60,436 nt of DNA, from positions 131,713 through 192,148 of the forward strand of contig NZ_JH636442.1 of NCBI RefSeq assembly GCF_000255705.1. Direction: 5' to 3'. Numbering within the stretch: position 1 is the first letter of the stretch; each line of letters starts with the position of its first letter. The notes under the pieces were generated by a model. It had not been told where the DNA came from and did no database searches. It was given only the letters and a program-made list of their open reading frames with translations. This DNA is from Zavarzinella formosa DSM 19928 (GTDB lineage: Bacteria; Planctomycetota; Planctomycetia; Gemmatales; Gemmataceae). Positions 1 to 8,417 of the stretch are shown one piece after another. The position numbers and the translations under genes were made by a program.

Positions 1-7
1 GCGAGGT

Positions 8-418
8 ATGGTTCGAATTTCCGCATTCCACCTTTTCGCGATTCCGAGTATGTTGGGAGAAGTGATCCATTTTCTCCGAGTTCTGATCTGTCTCGCATGC
101 GGGCCGCTGTTGCTGCCAAGCAGTTTCTGCGTTTGCGCGGAGGATGGACGAGAATCGGCTCTCATCGGACACGAAGACCACCACGATCACGATTGTCCCG
201 GCGAACATTCGCCGCATGATGTCGATTGCCCGACGATGTGGGAAGCCTTGGTTTCCCCGGTGATTTCGATGGATTTGATCCCGGTCTTCGCGTGGCTGAT
301 GCCTCCGGCGATGGGTGATCCCCGCCCGGTGGCGGTTGTTTCCCCACTGGAGTCTGCTTCCCTTTCCAAGCACGTTGATCCGCCACTTTACCTGTCCCAC
401 TGCGCGCTCGTTATTTGA
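8..418 (+). CDS. Small His/Asp-rich exported protein next to a metal efflux system
   Basis: I do not recognise a named family for this 136-residue protein. Residues 15-45 form a hydrophobic stretch that could be a signal peptide, ending near a Cys-Val-Cys pair. A metal-ligand cluster follows (EDHHDHDCPGEHSPHD, about residues 56-71). The C-terminal half is hydrophobic with many prolines. It lies immediately upstream of, and in the same direction as, the adaptor and pump of an RND metal efflux system, so a periplasmic metal-binding or sensing role is a fair inference. It may be part of an operon that begins before this window, where an outer-membrane factor would be expected. The start has a short GAGG directly upstream, close to the window edge, so the true start could be different. 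Confidence 0.6.
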   Translation: MVRISAFHLFAIPSMLGEVIHFLRVLICLACGPLLLPSSFCVCAEDGRESALIGHEDHHDHDCPGEHSPHDVDCPTMWEALVSPVISMDLIPVFAWLMPPAMGDPRPVAVVSPLESASLSKHVDPPLYLSHCALVI

Positions 419-482
419 GCGGGCCTCTCTTCTTCGATCATTCTCCCTGAACTTTTTTCGCATCTCCCACGGAGATCATGCC

Positions 483-1817
483 GTGTTTTTTAAGCGATAC
501 ATCATTGTTGGCCTCGTCGTTGTCGGCGGGGGAGCCGGATTGTTCCTCACCCGGTCGCACTGGCTGCCGTTGCTTGGCCAATCAGCGCCGACGGAAGCCA
601 AACATGAGGAACCGCCGAAGGCGGCGGGTGAACAGGTGTTCCTGTCGTCGCAAGCGCAGCAAAACCTGAAACTCGCGGCGAAACCGCTGAAGCCGGACAC
701 ATATTGGAAGACCATCAGCGTCCCCGGACAGGTGATTGACCGGCCGGGCCGGAGTGATCGCGGCATCGTCGCCCCGGTCAGCGGCATCGTGACCGGCATC
801 CACCGCTTCGCCGGGGATTCCGCGAGCGCCGGGGATCTGCTTTTCACGCTTCGGATTCTCAGCGAGGGCATCCAACTCACTCAGACGGACCTCTTCAAAA
901 CCACGCAGGACATCAAACTGGCAGAGGCCCAACGCCAGCGGTTGACGACCTCTGGGGCCGTCGCCGAATCCCGGCTCATCGAAGCCGACAACCAAATCAC
1001 CCGGTTGAGGGTGGCGCAGCGGGCCTATCGGCAGGAACTCATTAATCGGGGCCTCAGCGCCGCCCAGATCGACGCGGTGGCTGATGGCAAATTCGTCAAC
1101 GAGATCCGCGTGAGCCTGGAAAACCGGGAGGCAGAACCGGTCGCCGACTTTGAGATTCAGGAAGTGAAGGTGGAACTTGGCCAGCAGGTGGTCGCCGGAT
1201 CGACGCTGTGCCTGCTTTCCAACCACCGTCTCCTCGCCATTGAGGGGCGGGCTTTCCGGGATGAAACGCCGCTGGTGGAGCGAACGTTCCGCGAAGGCTG
1301 GCCCGTGGCCGTCGATTTCCGCGAAGATTCCCTCGGCGGGTGGGAACCGCTCACCCAACCATTCTTGGTCGGGTACATCGCCAACACCATCGACCCGGAT
1401 TCCCGCACGTTTGCCTTCCGGATGCCCTTAGAAAACCAGCCGCGCACGGTCGAACGGGACGGCCGCCGGCAAACACTCTGGCGTTTCCGGCCGGGGCAGC
1501 GGGTACGACTGTCCGTCCGGGTGGAAAAACTGGACAACGTGTTCGTGCTTCCGGCCGATGCGGTCGTCCGAGAGGGGGGCGAAGCGTATGTGTTTCGGCA
1601 AAACGGCGATGTGTTCGAGCGCAAGCCGGTGCGGGTGTTGGAGCAGGACCGCGAACGGGTGGTGATCGCCAACGACGGGAGTGTCCCCGCCGGGTTGTAC
1701 GTCGCCCACGGCGGGGCCGCGCAACTTAACCGCATGATTAAGGCCCAATCCAGCACGTTGCCGAAGGGCTTTCACATCCATGCGGACGGATCGGTTCACA
1801 TGGGAAGTCATGATTGA
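483..1817 (+). CDS. RND efflux periplasmic adaptor subunit (CusB/HlyD type)
   Basis: Membrane-fusion protein that would link an inner-membrane RND pump to an outer-membrane channel. I place the start at GTG 483, where GGAG lies about 9 bases upstream and the protein opens with a single membrane anchor (VFFKRYIIVGLVVVGGGAG). The open frame extends upstream but then overlaps the preceding gene. The order is typical of the family: a lipoyl/barrel-sandwich half near VSGIVTGIHRFAGDSASAGD, a long helical hairpin rich in Gln/Arg/Leu (about residues 135-190), the second lipoyl half (VELGQQVVAGSTLC), a beta-barrel region, and a C-terminal membrane-proximal domain (FVLPADAVVREGGEAYVF). The C-terminus carries His residues (FHIHADGSVHMGSHD), which fits metal handling. 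The pump gene follows after 52 bases on the same strand. At about 444 residues it is normal in size. Family assignment is secure; the metal is not known. Confidence 0.88.
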   Translation: MFFKRYIIVGLVVVGGGAGLFLTRSHWLPLLGQSAPTEAKHEEPPKAAGEQVFLSSQAQQNLKLAAKPLKPDTYWKTISVPGQVIDRPGRSDRGIVAPVSGIVTGIHRFAGDSASAGDLLFTLRILSEGIQLTQTDLFKTTQDIKLAEAQRQRLTTSGAVAESRLIEADNQITRLRVAQRAYRQELINRGLSAAQIDAVADGKFVNEIRVSLENREAEPVADFEIQEVKVELGQQVVAGSTLCLLSNHRLLAIEGRAFRDETPLVERTFREGWPVAVDFREDSLGGWEPLTQPFLVGYIANTIDPDSRTFAFRMPLENQPRTVERDGRRQTLWRFRPGQRVRLSVRVEKLDNVFVLPADAVVREGGEAYVFRQNGDVFERKPVRVLEQDRERVVIANDGSVPAGLYVAHGGAAQLNRMIKAQSSTLPKGFHIHADGSVHMGSHD

Positions 1818-1869
1818 GTTTTCAGCCATCAATGAAAACTGAAACCTCAAACCAAGTGAAAGGCCAACC

Positions 1870-4800
1870 ATGCTCACCGCCCTGATCCGTCTCTCGTTGC
1901 ACCATCGCTTTCCGATCATGATGCTGGCACTCGTGGCCATTGGATACGGGACGTATCTTTCCACGACTATGCCGATTGATGTCTTCCCGGATTTGGACCG
2001 GCCACGGGTGGTCTTGCTCACGGAATGTCCGGGGCTGTCGCCGGAAGAGGTGGAGGCCACCGTCAGCGTTCCGATCGAGACGGCCATGCTTGGGGCGCAA
2101 GGGGTGCAGGCGGTGCGCAGTCAGGCCAGCCAGGGGTTGGTGGTGACGTTTGTGGAATTCGGCTGGGAAACCGAGGTGCGTTACGCCCGGCAGATCGTGC
2201 AAGAACGTCTGACGGCCATCGCCGGGACGTTGCCACCCAATATCCGGCCGCTGATGACGCCGCCGAGTTCCATCATGGGACAAATCATGATGGTGGGAAT
2301 CTCGTGGGACCCGGCCGACCCGCCGAAATCGGACCCGGCAGCCCGACGGCGGGAGCTTCGCACCATCGCCGACTGGGTCATCCGGCCACGTTTGCTCAAG
2401 GAGCAGGGCATTGCCGAGGTGATCGTGATGGGCGGGGATGTCAAACAGTACCAAATCCTCGTCAACCCGGAGAAGTTGCAAGAATATGGCGTGACCTTGC
2501 AGGAGGTCGATCTGGCAATCCGGGAAAACAATCTCAACGCCAGCGGAGGATTCACGGAGGAAGGCCCGGTTGAACGCTCCGTGCGGGTGATCGCCCGGCT
2601 GGGACCGGAACCGGCCAAAGTGCTGGCCGATCTGCGGATGATCCCGGTGAAAAACGACGGCCGGCGAAACGTCCTGCTCGGTCAGGTGGCGGCCGTCGAG
2701 GAAGGCCCGGCCCCCAAGCGGGGAGATGCGGGCATCGACGGTGAAGCCGGGGTCATCATCACGGTGGTGAAACAGCCGCATGCGGACACGCGGGCGGTCA
2801 CGGATCGTGTGGTTGCCGCCATGCACGATGCCAAGGCCAGCCTGCCCAAGAGCTTGGTCGTCACCACCGACCTGTTTCAACTGAAATCGTTCATCGACCG
2901 GGGGATTTATTACGTTGGCGAAGCCCTCGTCATCGGGGCGATTCTGGTGGTGTTCATCCTGTTTCTGTTCCTGATGAATTTCCGCACCACCCTCATCACG
3001 CTCACGGCCATTCCACTGTCGTTGGTTGTAACGGTTATCGTGTTCCGGCTGATCGGGATGATCACGGGTCAAGAACTGTCAGTGAACGTGATGACTCTTG
3101 GCGGGATAGCGGTGGCGATGGGGGAATTGGTGGATGATGCCATCGTGGACGTGGAAAATATCTTCCGTCGCTTGCGGGAGAACAACGCCCTCGATCAACC
3201 CAAACCGGCGTTGACGGTGATCTTTGAGGCCAGCCGGGAAGTCCGCTCGGCCATCGTGTTCGGCACCGCCGTCGTGATTCTGGCCTTTATGCCGTTGTTT
3301 GCTCTCTCGGGTGTCGAAGGCCGCTTGTTCATCCCCCTCGGGCTGGCTTACATCGTTTCGATTCTGGCCTCCTTGCTGGTGTCCCTGACGGTGACGCCGG
3401 TGTTGAGTTCGTTCCTGTTGCCAAATTCACGGGCCGCCCACGGGGAGCATGATGGATTGTTGCTGCGGGGGTTGAAAGCCGTGGCTGGCCGGTTGATTCG
3501 CTTCAGCATGAACTGGCCGGGGTTGCTATTGATCTTCACATGGGTGGCCGTCGGGGTGGCAGCATGGAAGTTTGAAAGCCTTGGCAAAGATTTTCTGCCG
3601 AAGTTCGACGAAGGGAGCATCCAAGTGAACATGACGCTTCCGGCCGGGTCGTCGCTGCGGGGTTCGACCGATGCGGCGGCCCTCGTTGACGCGAAACTGC
3701 GGCGGTTTCAAAAGACGCCGGAGAATCCGAAGGGGGACATTCTTCACTTTGTCCGGCGAACGGGGCGGGCCGAGCGGGATGAACATGCGGAGCCGGTGGG
3801 TCGTAGCGAGTATATTCTGAGCATGAATCCCCTGTCTGGTCGGCCTCGGGATGAGATGCTGGCAGTTTTGCTGAAGGAATTGCGTGAGGAAGTGCCGGGC
3901 GTCGATTTCGAGGCGGAACAGCCGCTGGCCCACCTGATTAGTCACATGATTTCCGGGGTGACGGCCCAAATTGCCGTGAAGGTGTACGGGGATGATCTGG
4001 AGCAGCTTCGGCAATTGGCCACCCGCATCAGCCGGTCGATGGCCAATGTGCCCGGCGTGACGCCCCCGGTGGTGGACCCGCAGGAAATCGTGGATGAGTT
4101 GCACATCGTCCTTCGGCCGGAAGATTTGGCCCAATATGGGCTGAGCCGGTCGTATGTCGCCGCTTTTGTGGAAACAGCCATGAAGGGCGAAGTAATTTCG
4201 CAGGTGTTGGAAGGGCAACGGCGGTTTGATCTGGTGGTGAAACTTCAGGCGGCCGAGCGAACCGATTATCGCCGGTTGCGGGAGTTGCGGATCGACTTGC
4301 CGGGAAACCGTGGGCAAATCCGGCTGGCCGACGTGGCCGATCTTCCCGAAGGGGCGGGCGGCCCCAACCAGATCAACCGGGAGAATGTCCGGCGGCGGGC
4401 CGTGATCCGCTGCAACGTCTCCCAAGGGGACTTGGCCGGGGTGGTGGCCGAGATCGAACGCCGGGTGAAGACGGAAGTGCCGATGCCCGAGGGGTATTTC
4501 GTGGAGTACGGCGGGCAATTCGAGGCCCAACGCTCGGCCAGCGCCCGGTTGCTGATTCTGGCGTTGGTGTCGCTGGCCGGGATTTTCGCGGTGCTGTGGT
4601 TGCTCTGCCCCTCCGTGCCGATCACGCTGCAGATTTTGAACGCGATCCCGACCGCCTTCATCGGCGGGGTATTGGCTCTTGTGTTGACCCGCCAAACGCT
4701 CACGGTGGCCGCGCTGGTGGGGTTTGTCTCTCTTGGCGGGATCGCCGTGCGGAACGGCATCCTGTTGGTGACCCATTACCTTCATCTCATGAAAGAGGAA

Positions 4801-5064
4801 GGGGCGGCGTTTGGCAAAGAGACCGTTTTGCGGGGAAGCCTCGAACGTCTGGCCCCGGTGTTGATGACCGCCCTGACCGCCGGAATCGGCTTGGTGCCCA
4901 TTGTGGTCAGCGGGAACAAACCGGGATTGGAAATCCTCTACCCGGTGGCGACAGTGATCCTCGGTGGACTGGTGACATCAACCTTTTGCGAATTTTTGAT
5001 TCACCCCGGCTTGTTCTGGCGATTCGGCGGCCGGGATGCGGAACGGTTGGTTCGGTCGAACTGA
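1870..5064 (+). CDS. Heavy-metal RND efflux pump, inner-membrane permease (CusA/CzcA type)
   Basis: Proton-driven RND transporter of 1064 residues, the usual length for the HME subfamily. It shows the expected two repeats: a first transmembrane helix at residues 15-35, a large periplasmic loop, a block of helices from about residue 345 (LVIGAILVVFILFLFLM), a second periplasmic loop, and a final block from about residue 895. The conserved TM4 segment reads AMGELVDDAIVDVEN. D422 and E429 match the Asp and Glu conserved in CzcA and CusA, while the first Asp of the CzcA motif DFGxxxD is Ala416, as I recall for CusA. This favours CusA-like (Cu/Ag) over CzcA-like (Zn/Co/Cd) transport, but that is inference. 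The start ATG follows the adaptor gene by 52 bases, and a His-rich lipoprotein gene follows. No outer-membrane factor gene is present in the window. Confidence 0.92.
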   Translation: MLTALIRLSLHHRFPIMMLALVAIGYGTYLSTTMPIDVFPDLDRPRVVLLTECPGLSPEEVEATVSVPIETAMLGAQGVQAVRSQASQGLVVTFVEFGWETEVRYARQIVQERLTAIAGTLPPNIRPLMTPPSSIMGQIMMVGISWDPADPPKSDPAARRRELRTIADWVIRPRLLKEQGIAEVIVMGGDVKQYQILVNPEKLQEYGVTLQEVDLAIRENNLNASGGFTEEGPVERSVRVIARLGPEPAKVLADLRMIPVKNDGRRNVLLGQVAAVEEGPAPKRGDAGIDGEAGVIITVVKQPHADTRAVTDRVVAAMHDAKASLPKSLVVTTDLFQLKSFIDRGIYYVGEALVIGAILVVFILFLFLMNFRTTLITLTAIPLSLVVTVIVFRLIGMITGQELSVNVMTLGGIAVAMGELVDDAIVDVENIFRRLRENNALDQPKPALTVIFEASREVRSAIVFGTAVVILAFMPLFALSGVEGRLFIPLGLAYIVSILASLLVSLTVTPVLSSFLLPNSRAAHGEHDGLLLRGLKAVAGRLIRFSMNWPGLLLIFTWVAVGVAAWKFESLGKDFLPKFDEGSIQVNMTLPAGSSLRGSTDAAALVDAKLRRFQKTPENPKGDILHFVRRTGRAERDEHAEPVGRSEYILSMNPLSGRPRDEMLAVLLKELREEVPGVDFEAEQPLAHLISHMISGVTAQIAVKVYGDDLEQLRQLATRISRSMANVPGVTPPVVDPQEIVDELHIVLRPEDLAQYGLSRSYVAAFVETAMKGEVISQVLEGQRRFDLVVKLQAAERTDYRRLRELRIDLPGNRGQIRLADVADLPEGAGGPNQINRENVRRRAVIRCNVSQGDLAGVVAEIERRVKTEVPMPEGYFVEYGGQFEAQRSASARLLILALVSLAGIFAVLWLLCPSVPITLQILNAIPTAFIGGVLALVLTRQTLTVAALVGFVSLGGIAVRNGILLVTHYLHLMKEEGAAFGKETVLRGSLERLAPVLMTALTAGIGLVPIVVSGNKPGLEILYPVATVILGGLVTSTFCEFLIHPGLFWRFGGRDAERLVRSN

Positions 5065-5113
5065 CTGAATGACAGCGGTTGCTTGGAGTTTTCTCTCTCA
5101 AGGAGTGTTGACG

Positions 5114-5617
5114 ATGCGTTTTTCTCAATGGATGCTGTTCGGCGTGCTGGCCTCCGGGGTGTTCGTCGTGGGATGCAATCCCCCGGCGGCCGACACCAAG
5201 CCGGTGGCGAAGAAGGATGACCACGGCGACCACGATCACGACGACCACGACCACGGCGAAGGCCCCCACGGCGGCACGATCCTCGAATTCGGCAAGTATC
5301 ACGGCGAATTCACTGTCGATCACAAGACCAAGGAAGCCACCGTCTACATTTTGAGCGGCAACTTGAAGAAGGCCGTCCCCCTTGATGTTGAAAAGCTCAC
5401 GCTGAGCATCAAGAAGCCGATGTTCCAAGTCGATCTGCTGCCGAAACCGGCGAAAGACGATCCGAAGGGGTCTTCCTCGGTGTTCGTCGCCAAGCACGAT
5501 AACTTCGGTGTGGAACAGGAATTCGAGGGCACCGTCAGCGGCGAAGTGGCCGGGAAGCCGTATGTCGGGGAGTTCAAGGAAAAGGCCCACGACCATGAGC
5601 ACGAGAAGAAAAAGTAG
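5114..5617 (+). CDS. His/Asp-rich lipoprotein of the metal efflux locus
   Basis: The protein begins MRFSQWMLFGVLASGVFVVG followed by Cys, a good lipoprotein signal peptide with lipobox VVGC. I chose ATG 5114 because AAGGAG lies just upstream and the signal peptide then starts at residue 1; the open frame has an earlier in-frame start at 5069. After the lipid Cys comes a His/Asp cluster (DDHGDHDHDDHDHGEGPHGG) of the kind that binds transition metals, then a roughly 100-residue beta-rich domain (GTILEFGKYHGEFTVDH onward), and a second His cluster at the C-terminus (AHDHEHEKKK). It is the last gene of the efflux cluster. A likely role is metal buffering at the membrane surface. I cannot assign a named family beyond the resemblance to small planctomycete metal-binding lipoproteins. 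Confidence 0.75.
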   Translation: MRFSQWMLFGVLASGVFVVGCNPPAADTKPVAKKDDHGDHDHDDHDHGEGPHGGTILEFGKYHGEFTVDHKTKEATVYILSGNLKKAVPLDVEKLTLSIKKPMFQVDLLPKPAKDDPKGSSSVFVAKHDNFGVEQEFEGTVSGEVAGKPYVGEFKEKAHDHEHEKKK

Positions 5618-5626
5618 TCAACAGGC

Positions 5627-7534
5627 TCACGATTTCTTGTCCAACCGGATGACGCCGTCCCATTGTTTGCGGAACTCGGCGGGTTCCATCAACCGACGCA
5701 GGAACCGGCTCGCCGGGTCGGCTCCGTCCGGGGTGCCGTCCAGTTTGTCGAGCCGCTCGGTCACCCGGTTCCAGTTTCCCCGTTGAAAAGCCCAGACGGC
5801 ATCCTGCCAGCGTTCCAAGTATTCCCGCGAATAGGTTTCCGGCCGGGCCAGTTCGTGGATCGTCGTTCGGACGGTCATGCCGTCCGGTTGGACGACGGGA
5901 AACGGCCGCAATTGAAACTCCCGTTCCTCCGGGTCGCATTTCCGCAAAAAGGCGGCGGCGTTTTCGTCGATCAGGATGGGAACGCCGACCAGCTTGGTCA
6001 TCCCCTCCAGCCGGGAGGCCAGATTGACCACCGGGCCGAAGACGCCGAACTTGCGGAAGTCAAACGGGCCAATTTCCCCGGCGACCGCCCGGCCGTGGGC
6101 GATGCCGATGCCGCAGCGGTAATGTCGGCCGGTGCGGTGGGTGGTCCGTTGGAAATTGTGCAGGATCTGGAAGGCGGCGCGGGCCGCCTCCAAAACTTGA
6201 TTGAGGTCGTCGAACGGCCAGCCCCAGAAACCCATTGCCGCGTCGCCGACGAGATCGCCGACCACTCCCGCGTTGTTGATGATGGCCGCCGTCATGTCGC
6301 TCAAGGCGTCACTGATCTGGCGCCATTCGTTCATCAAATCAGCGGAACCTTCCGTGTCCCGGCTTGATCCCCGCAAATCGCAGAATAACACCGTGACATC
6401 CGTCTCGCGGGGCTTCCGGGTTTCCGGAGCGTCGGAATGCGTCAGGATTTCGGAGATTCGCTTCGGCAGGTAATGCTCGTAACGGGTAACCTTCTCCTTG
6501 GCCGACAGCAGTTCGCGGACACTTTTGTAAATCTGCACCACAAGGTCGATGGCCGCCTGCGAATGCAGCAGTTCCGGCGGGATGGGAGCGGTCAGGTCTC
6601 GGCTTGGCGGCAACATGCCCGCGATGTAAAGCCCGACACGCTTCCGGTTGCGTTCGGGATGAAACAACGGGACGCATACCGCCCAATCGGTCGCTCCGCG
6701 CCAAAGGCTGTCCCCTTCCGCGAAGTTTCCAACATCTTGGTTACGCGCCCAGAGGGTGTTTTCGGCATTTGTAAAGAGGGCCAGTTCGGCCAGCGAGCGG
6801 GACACCCGGAGTTCATGACCCGTCACCCCAGCCCGGCGACCGAGCGTCTGCCGGACGGCCACCCGGCAATGGCCCCCCTGCGGCCCGGTGGCGGCGTCCT
6901 CCACTTCGGCATCAATCACAGCGGCCATGTCGGCGAGCGGCACAATGGAGATCACAAACTCCAAAATCGCCTGATAGCTGTCCTGCTCCTTGCGCGCCTT
7001 GCCAATGAGGCCGGGAAGTTCGTTGAGGGCCACCAGCACCGGATCGGGGGTAAGCGTTTGCCGAAAACTCATCGACGGCACGGCCAGCGGCCGGACAAGG
7101 GTGTTGGTCATGTCCTCCCGCTGGATTTGCTTTTGATCGGCCGTTTCCGGTTTCTTGTCATGCAGTTGAAAGCTGAATTTGCCGATTCGAAACGTCTCGC
7201 CGATGCCGATGCGAAAATTGTCCTTGGAGCTTCCGGCGTGCCAGATCGGCTCGCGGGTCGGGGTGGGTTCCGTCTTGCGTTCGACATGAAGCCGTTTTTC
7301 GGCGGGGTCCCAGAACACCCACGCATGCAGGCCGGAGATTTGCCGGTCCGGGTCCGCGACCACCCATTCGGATCGGTTGCGGGAATCGGCGGAGGATTGG
7401 GACAACATGGAGTTTGTCAACGGCGTCCGGCCGATGCTCACCCGGCGATTGTCCGGCAGTTCCCGGCACCAAAGGAAGGTCGAACCCTCCCGTGATGGCG
7501 GCCGGTTGATGATTCTTGCCTCAAGTTCAGCCAT
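5627..7534 (-). CDS. FHA domain plus class III nucleotide cyclase-like signalling protein
   Basis: A 635-residue protein with an N-terminal FHA domain (about 20-130; SIGR, ISGLHAWV, and a beta-rich end), a middle region resembling GAF (about 170-340), and a C-terminal class III cyclase catalytic domain (about 375-560). Both metal-binding Asp residues are present: D386 in LFCDLRGSS and D431 in GDLVGDAAMGFWG. The transition-state residues N504 and R508 (VVNLASRLEG) are also intact. The two positions that usually select adenine are changed: the Lys of the DKFIGD-type motif is D427, and the Thr/Asp before the second loop is G497. The substrate is therefore uncertain, and the protein should not be called an adenylate cyclase without testing. 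FHA domains bind phosphothreonine, so it may read the output of Ser/Thr kinases. It is convergent with the metal lipoprotein gene, 9 bases apart. Confidence 0.85.
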   Translation of the reverse strand: MAELEARIINRPPSREGSTFLWCRELPDNRRVSIGRTPLTNSMLSQSSADSRNRSEWVVADPDRQISGLHAWVFWDPAEKRLHVERKTEPTPTREPIWHAGSSKDNFRIGIGETFRIGKFSFQLHDKKPETADQKQIQREDMTNTLVRPLAVPSMSFRQTLTPDPVLVALNELPGLIGKARKEQDSYQAILEFVISIVPLADMAAVIDAEVEDAATGPQGGHCRVAVRQTLGRRAGVTGHELRVSRSLAELALFTNAENTLWARNQDVGNFAEGDSLWRGATDWAVCVPLFHPERNRKRVGLYIAGMLPPSRDLTAPIPPELLHSQAAIDLVVQIYKSVRELLSAKEKVTRYEHYLPKRISEILTHSDAPETRKPRETDVTVLFCDLRGSSRDTEGSADLMNEWRQISDALSDMTAAIINNAGVVGDLVGDAAMGFWGWPFDDLNQVLEAARAAFQILHNFQRTTHRTGRHYRCGIGIAHGRAVAGEIGPFDFRKFGVFGPVVNLASRLEGMTKLVGVPILIDENAAAFLRKCDPEEREFQLRPFPVVQPDGMTVRTTIHELARPETYSREYLERWQDAVWAFQRGNWNRVTERLDKLDGTPDGADPASRFLRRLMEPAEFRKQWDGVIRLDKKS

Positions 7535-7845
7535 ATTGCTCGTTCATCCGTGATGTGGAAACGCCAAAGCCCTCCGGGAAGACCGCCAAAAGCGGCCACC
7601 AGGAATTAAAAACAGACGGGGATGCCATCTCATTTCGCGGCTGGATCAATCTTCAACGAAGGGGGGATCAATCATTGAACCGATGACCTGATCGGTCATT
7701 CCAACAAATATTCCGGAAGCCCGGAAGCACCGACGGGATAACGAAACTGTAGCTTGCGATTTTATCCGACGCAATCAACGAACGAGAATCCGGCCGAACT
7801 ATCGCCGGGCATGAAATGGGCCACATTTTGGAATTGCCAACACGC
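7535..7845. other. Intergenic gap of 311 bases
   Basis: This stretch separates the 5' end of the cyclase gene from the 3' end of the flavodoxin-like gene. I see no open frame with a good ribosome-binding site, no tRNA and no long inverted repeat. It must hold the promoter and leader of the minus-strand cyclase gene near its left end, but I cannot pick out a convincing -35/-10 pair. Confidence 0.5.
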
Positions 7846-8400
7846 TCAGCCGGGTTTCAGACGATTGGCCTGAGAATTGGGATGAAACTCTTGGCGGCCA
7901 TCCACGAACACGGCCACCCATTCGGCGAGCCGTTTGCCGAGCATTCGGCAGGCGGCTTTTGTTTCTTCCTCGCGGGGTTCGCGCACGGCGACCGCCCCGT
8001 AATGAAGCGTCATTAGTTTGCTGACGTAATCCGTGACGCCGAACGTGAGGAAGCCGAAGTTCATCAACACCATGAGAATGGACTGGCAGGCAATCTCGCT
8101 GCCCCCGGCGATGCCTCCGGAGGAGGAAAACGCGCAGGCGATCTTGCCGTCCACTTTCATCCAATGGTTGTGCATCGGCTCATCCCAGAAGCGTTTCATC
8201 TGCCAGGAGATGATGCCCATGCTGGTGGGGCAACCGCAGGCCAGGCCGTCGCACCAGATCACGTCTTCCGGCGAAGCCTCGGCGACTTCCCGGAGGCGCA
8301 CTTCCATGCCGGGGATGGCATTCACCCCCTCGGCCACCAGAGCGGCCATTTTCGACGTGTTGCCAGTTTGCGAGTGATACAGAACGAGAATCTTGCCCAA
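7846..8400 (-). CDS. Flavodoxin-like NAD(P)H-quinone reductase family protein (WrbA-like)
   Basis: A 184-residue flavodoxin fold protein. The N-terminus has the FMN phosphate-binding loop (ILVLYHSQTGNTSKMA), and the second flavin loop is visible as GLACGCPTSMGIISWQMK, followed by the typical FSSSGGIAGGSE segment near residues 92-103. These features match the WrbA/flavodoxin-type NAD(P)H:quinone oxidoreductases, which reduce quinones by two electrons in the cytoplasm. The length is slightly shorter than E. coli WrbA. It is the last gene of the long minus-strand run, 17 bases after the DUF4392 gene, so it is probably cotranscribed with it. Nothing in the sequence links it directly to glycan synthesis. 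The C-terminal tail after residue 170 is not conserved in any way I recognise. Confidence 0.82.
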   Translation of the reverse strand: MGKILVLYHSQTGNTSKMAALVAEGVNAIPGMEVRLREVAEASPEDVIWCDGLACGCPTSMGIISWQMKRFWDEPMHNHWMKVDGKIACAFSSSGGIAGGSEIACQSILMVLMNFGFLTFGVTDYVSKLMTLHYGAVAVREPREEETKAACRMLGKRLAEWVAVFVDGRQEFHPNSQANRLKPG

Positions 8401-8417
8401 GGGGATGCTCCTGATGA

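Noticed and set aside
315-482. Upstream extension of the RND adaptor gene (start at 315)
   Set aside because: It overlaps the small His-rich gene in another frame and lacks family similarity; GTG 483 with GGAG upstream starts at the membrane anchor.
1822-4785. Long minus-strand open frames (416 and 419 residues) opposite the RND pump gene
   Set aside because: They are shadows of a GC-rich coding strand: rich in Arg, His, Gln and Pro, no domain, and the plus strand has a clear pump.
7535-7845. tRNA or small RNA in the 311-base gap
   Set aside because: No T-loop (GGTTCGAAT-like) sequence or cloverleaf-type pairing was found.
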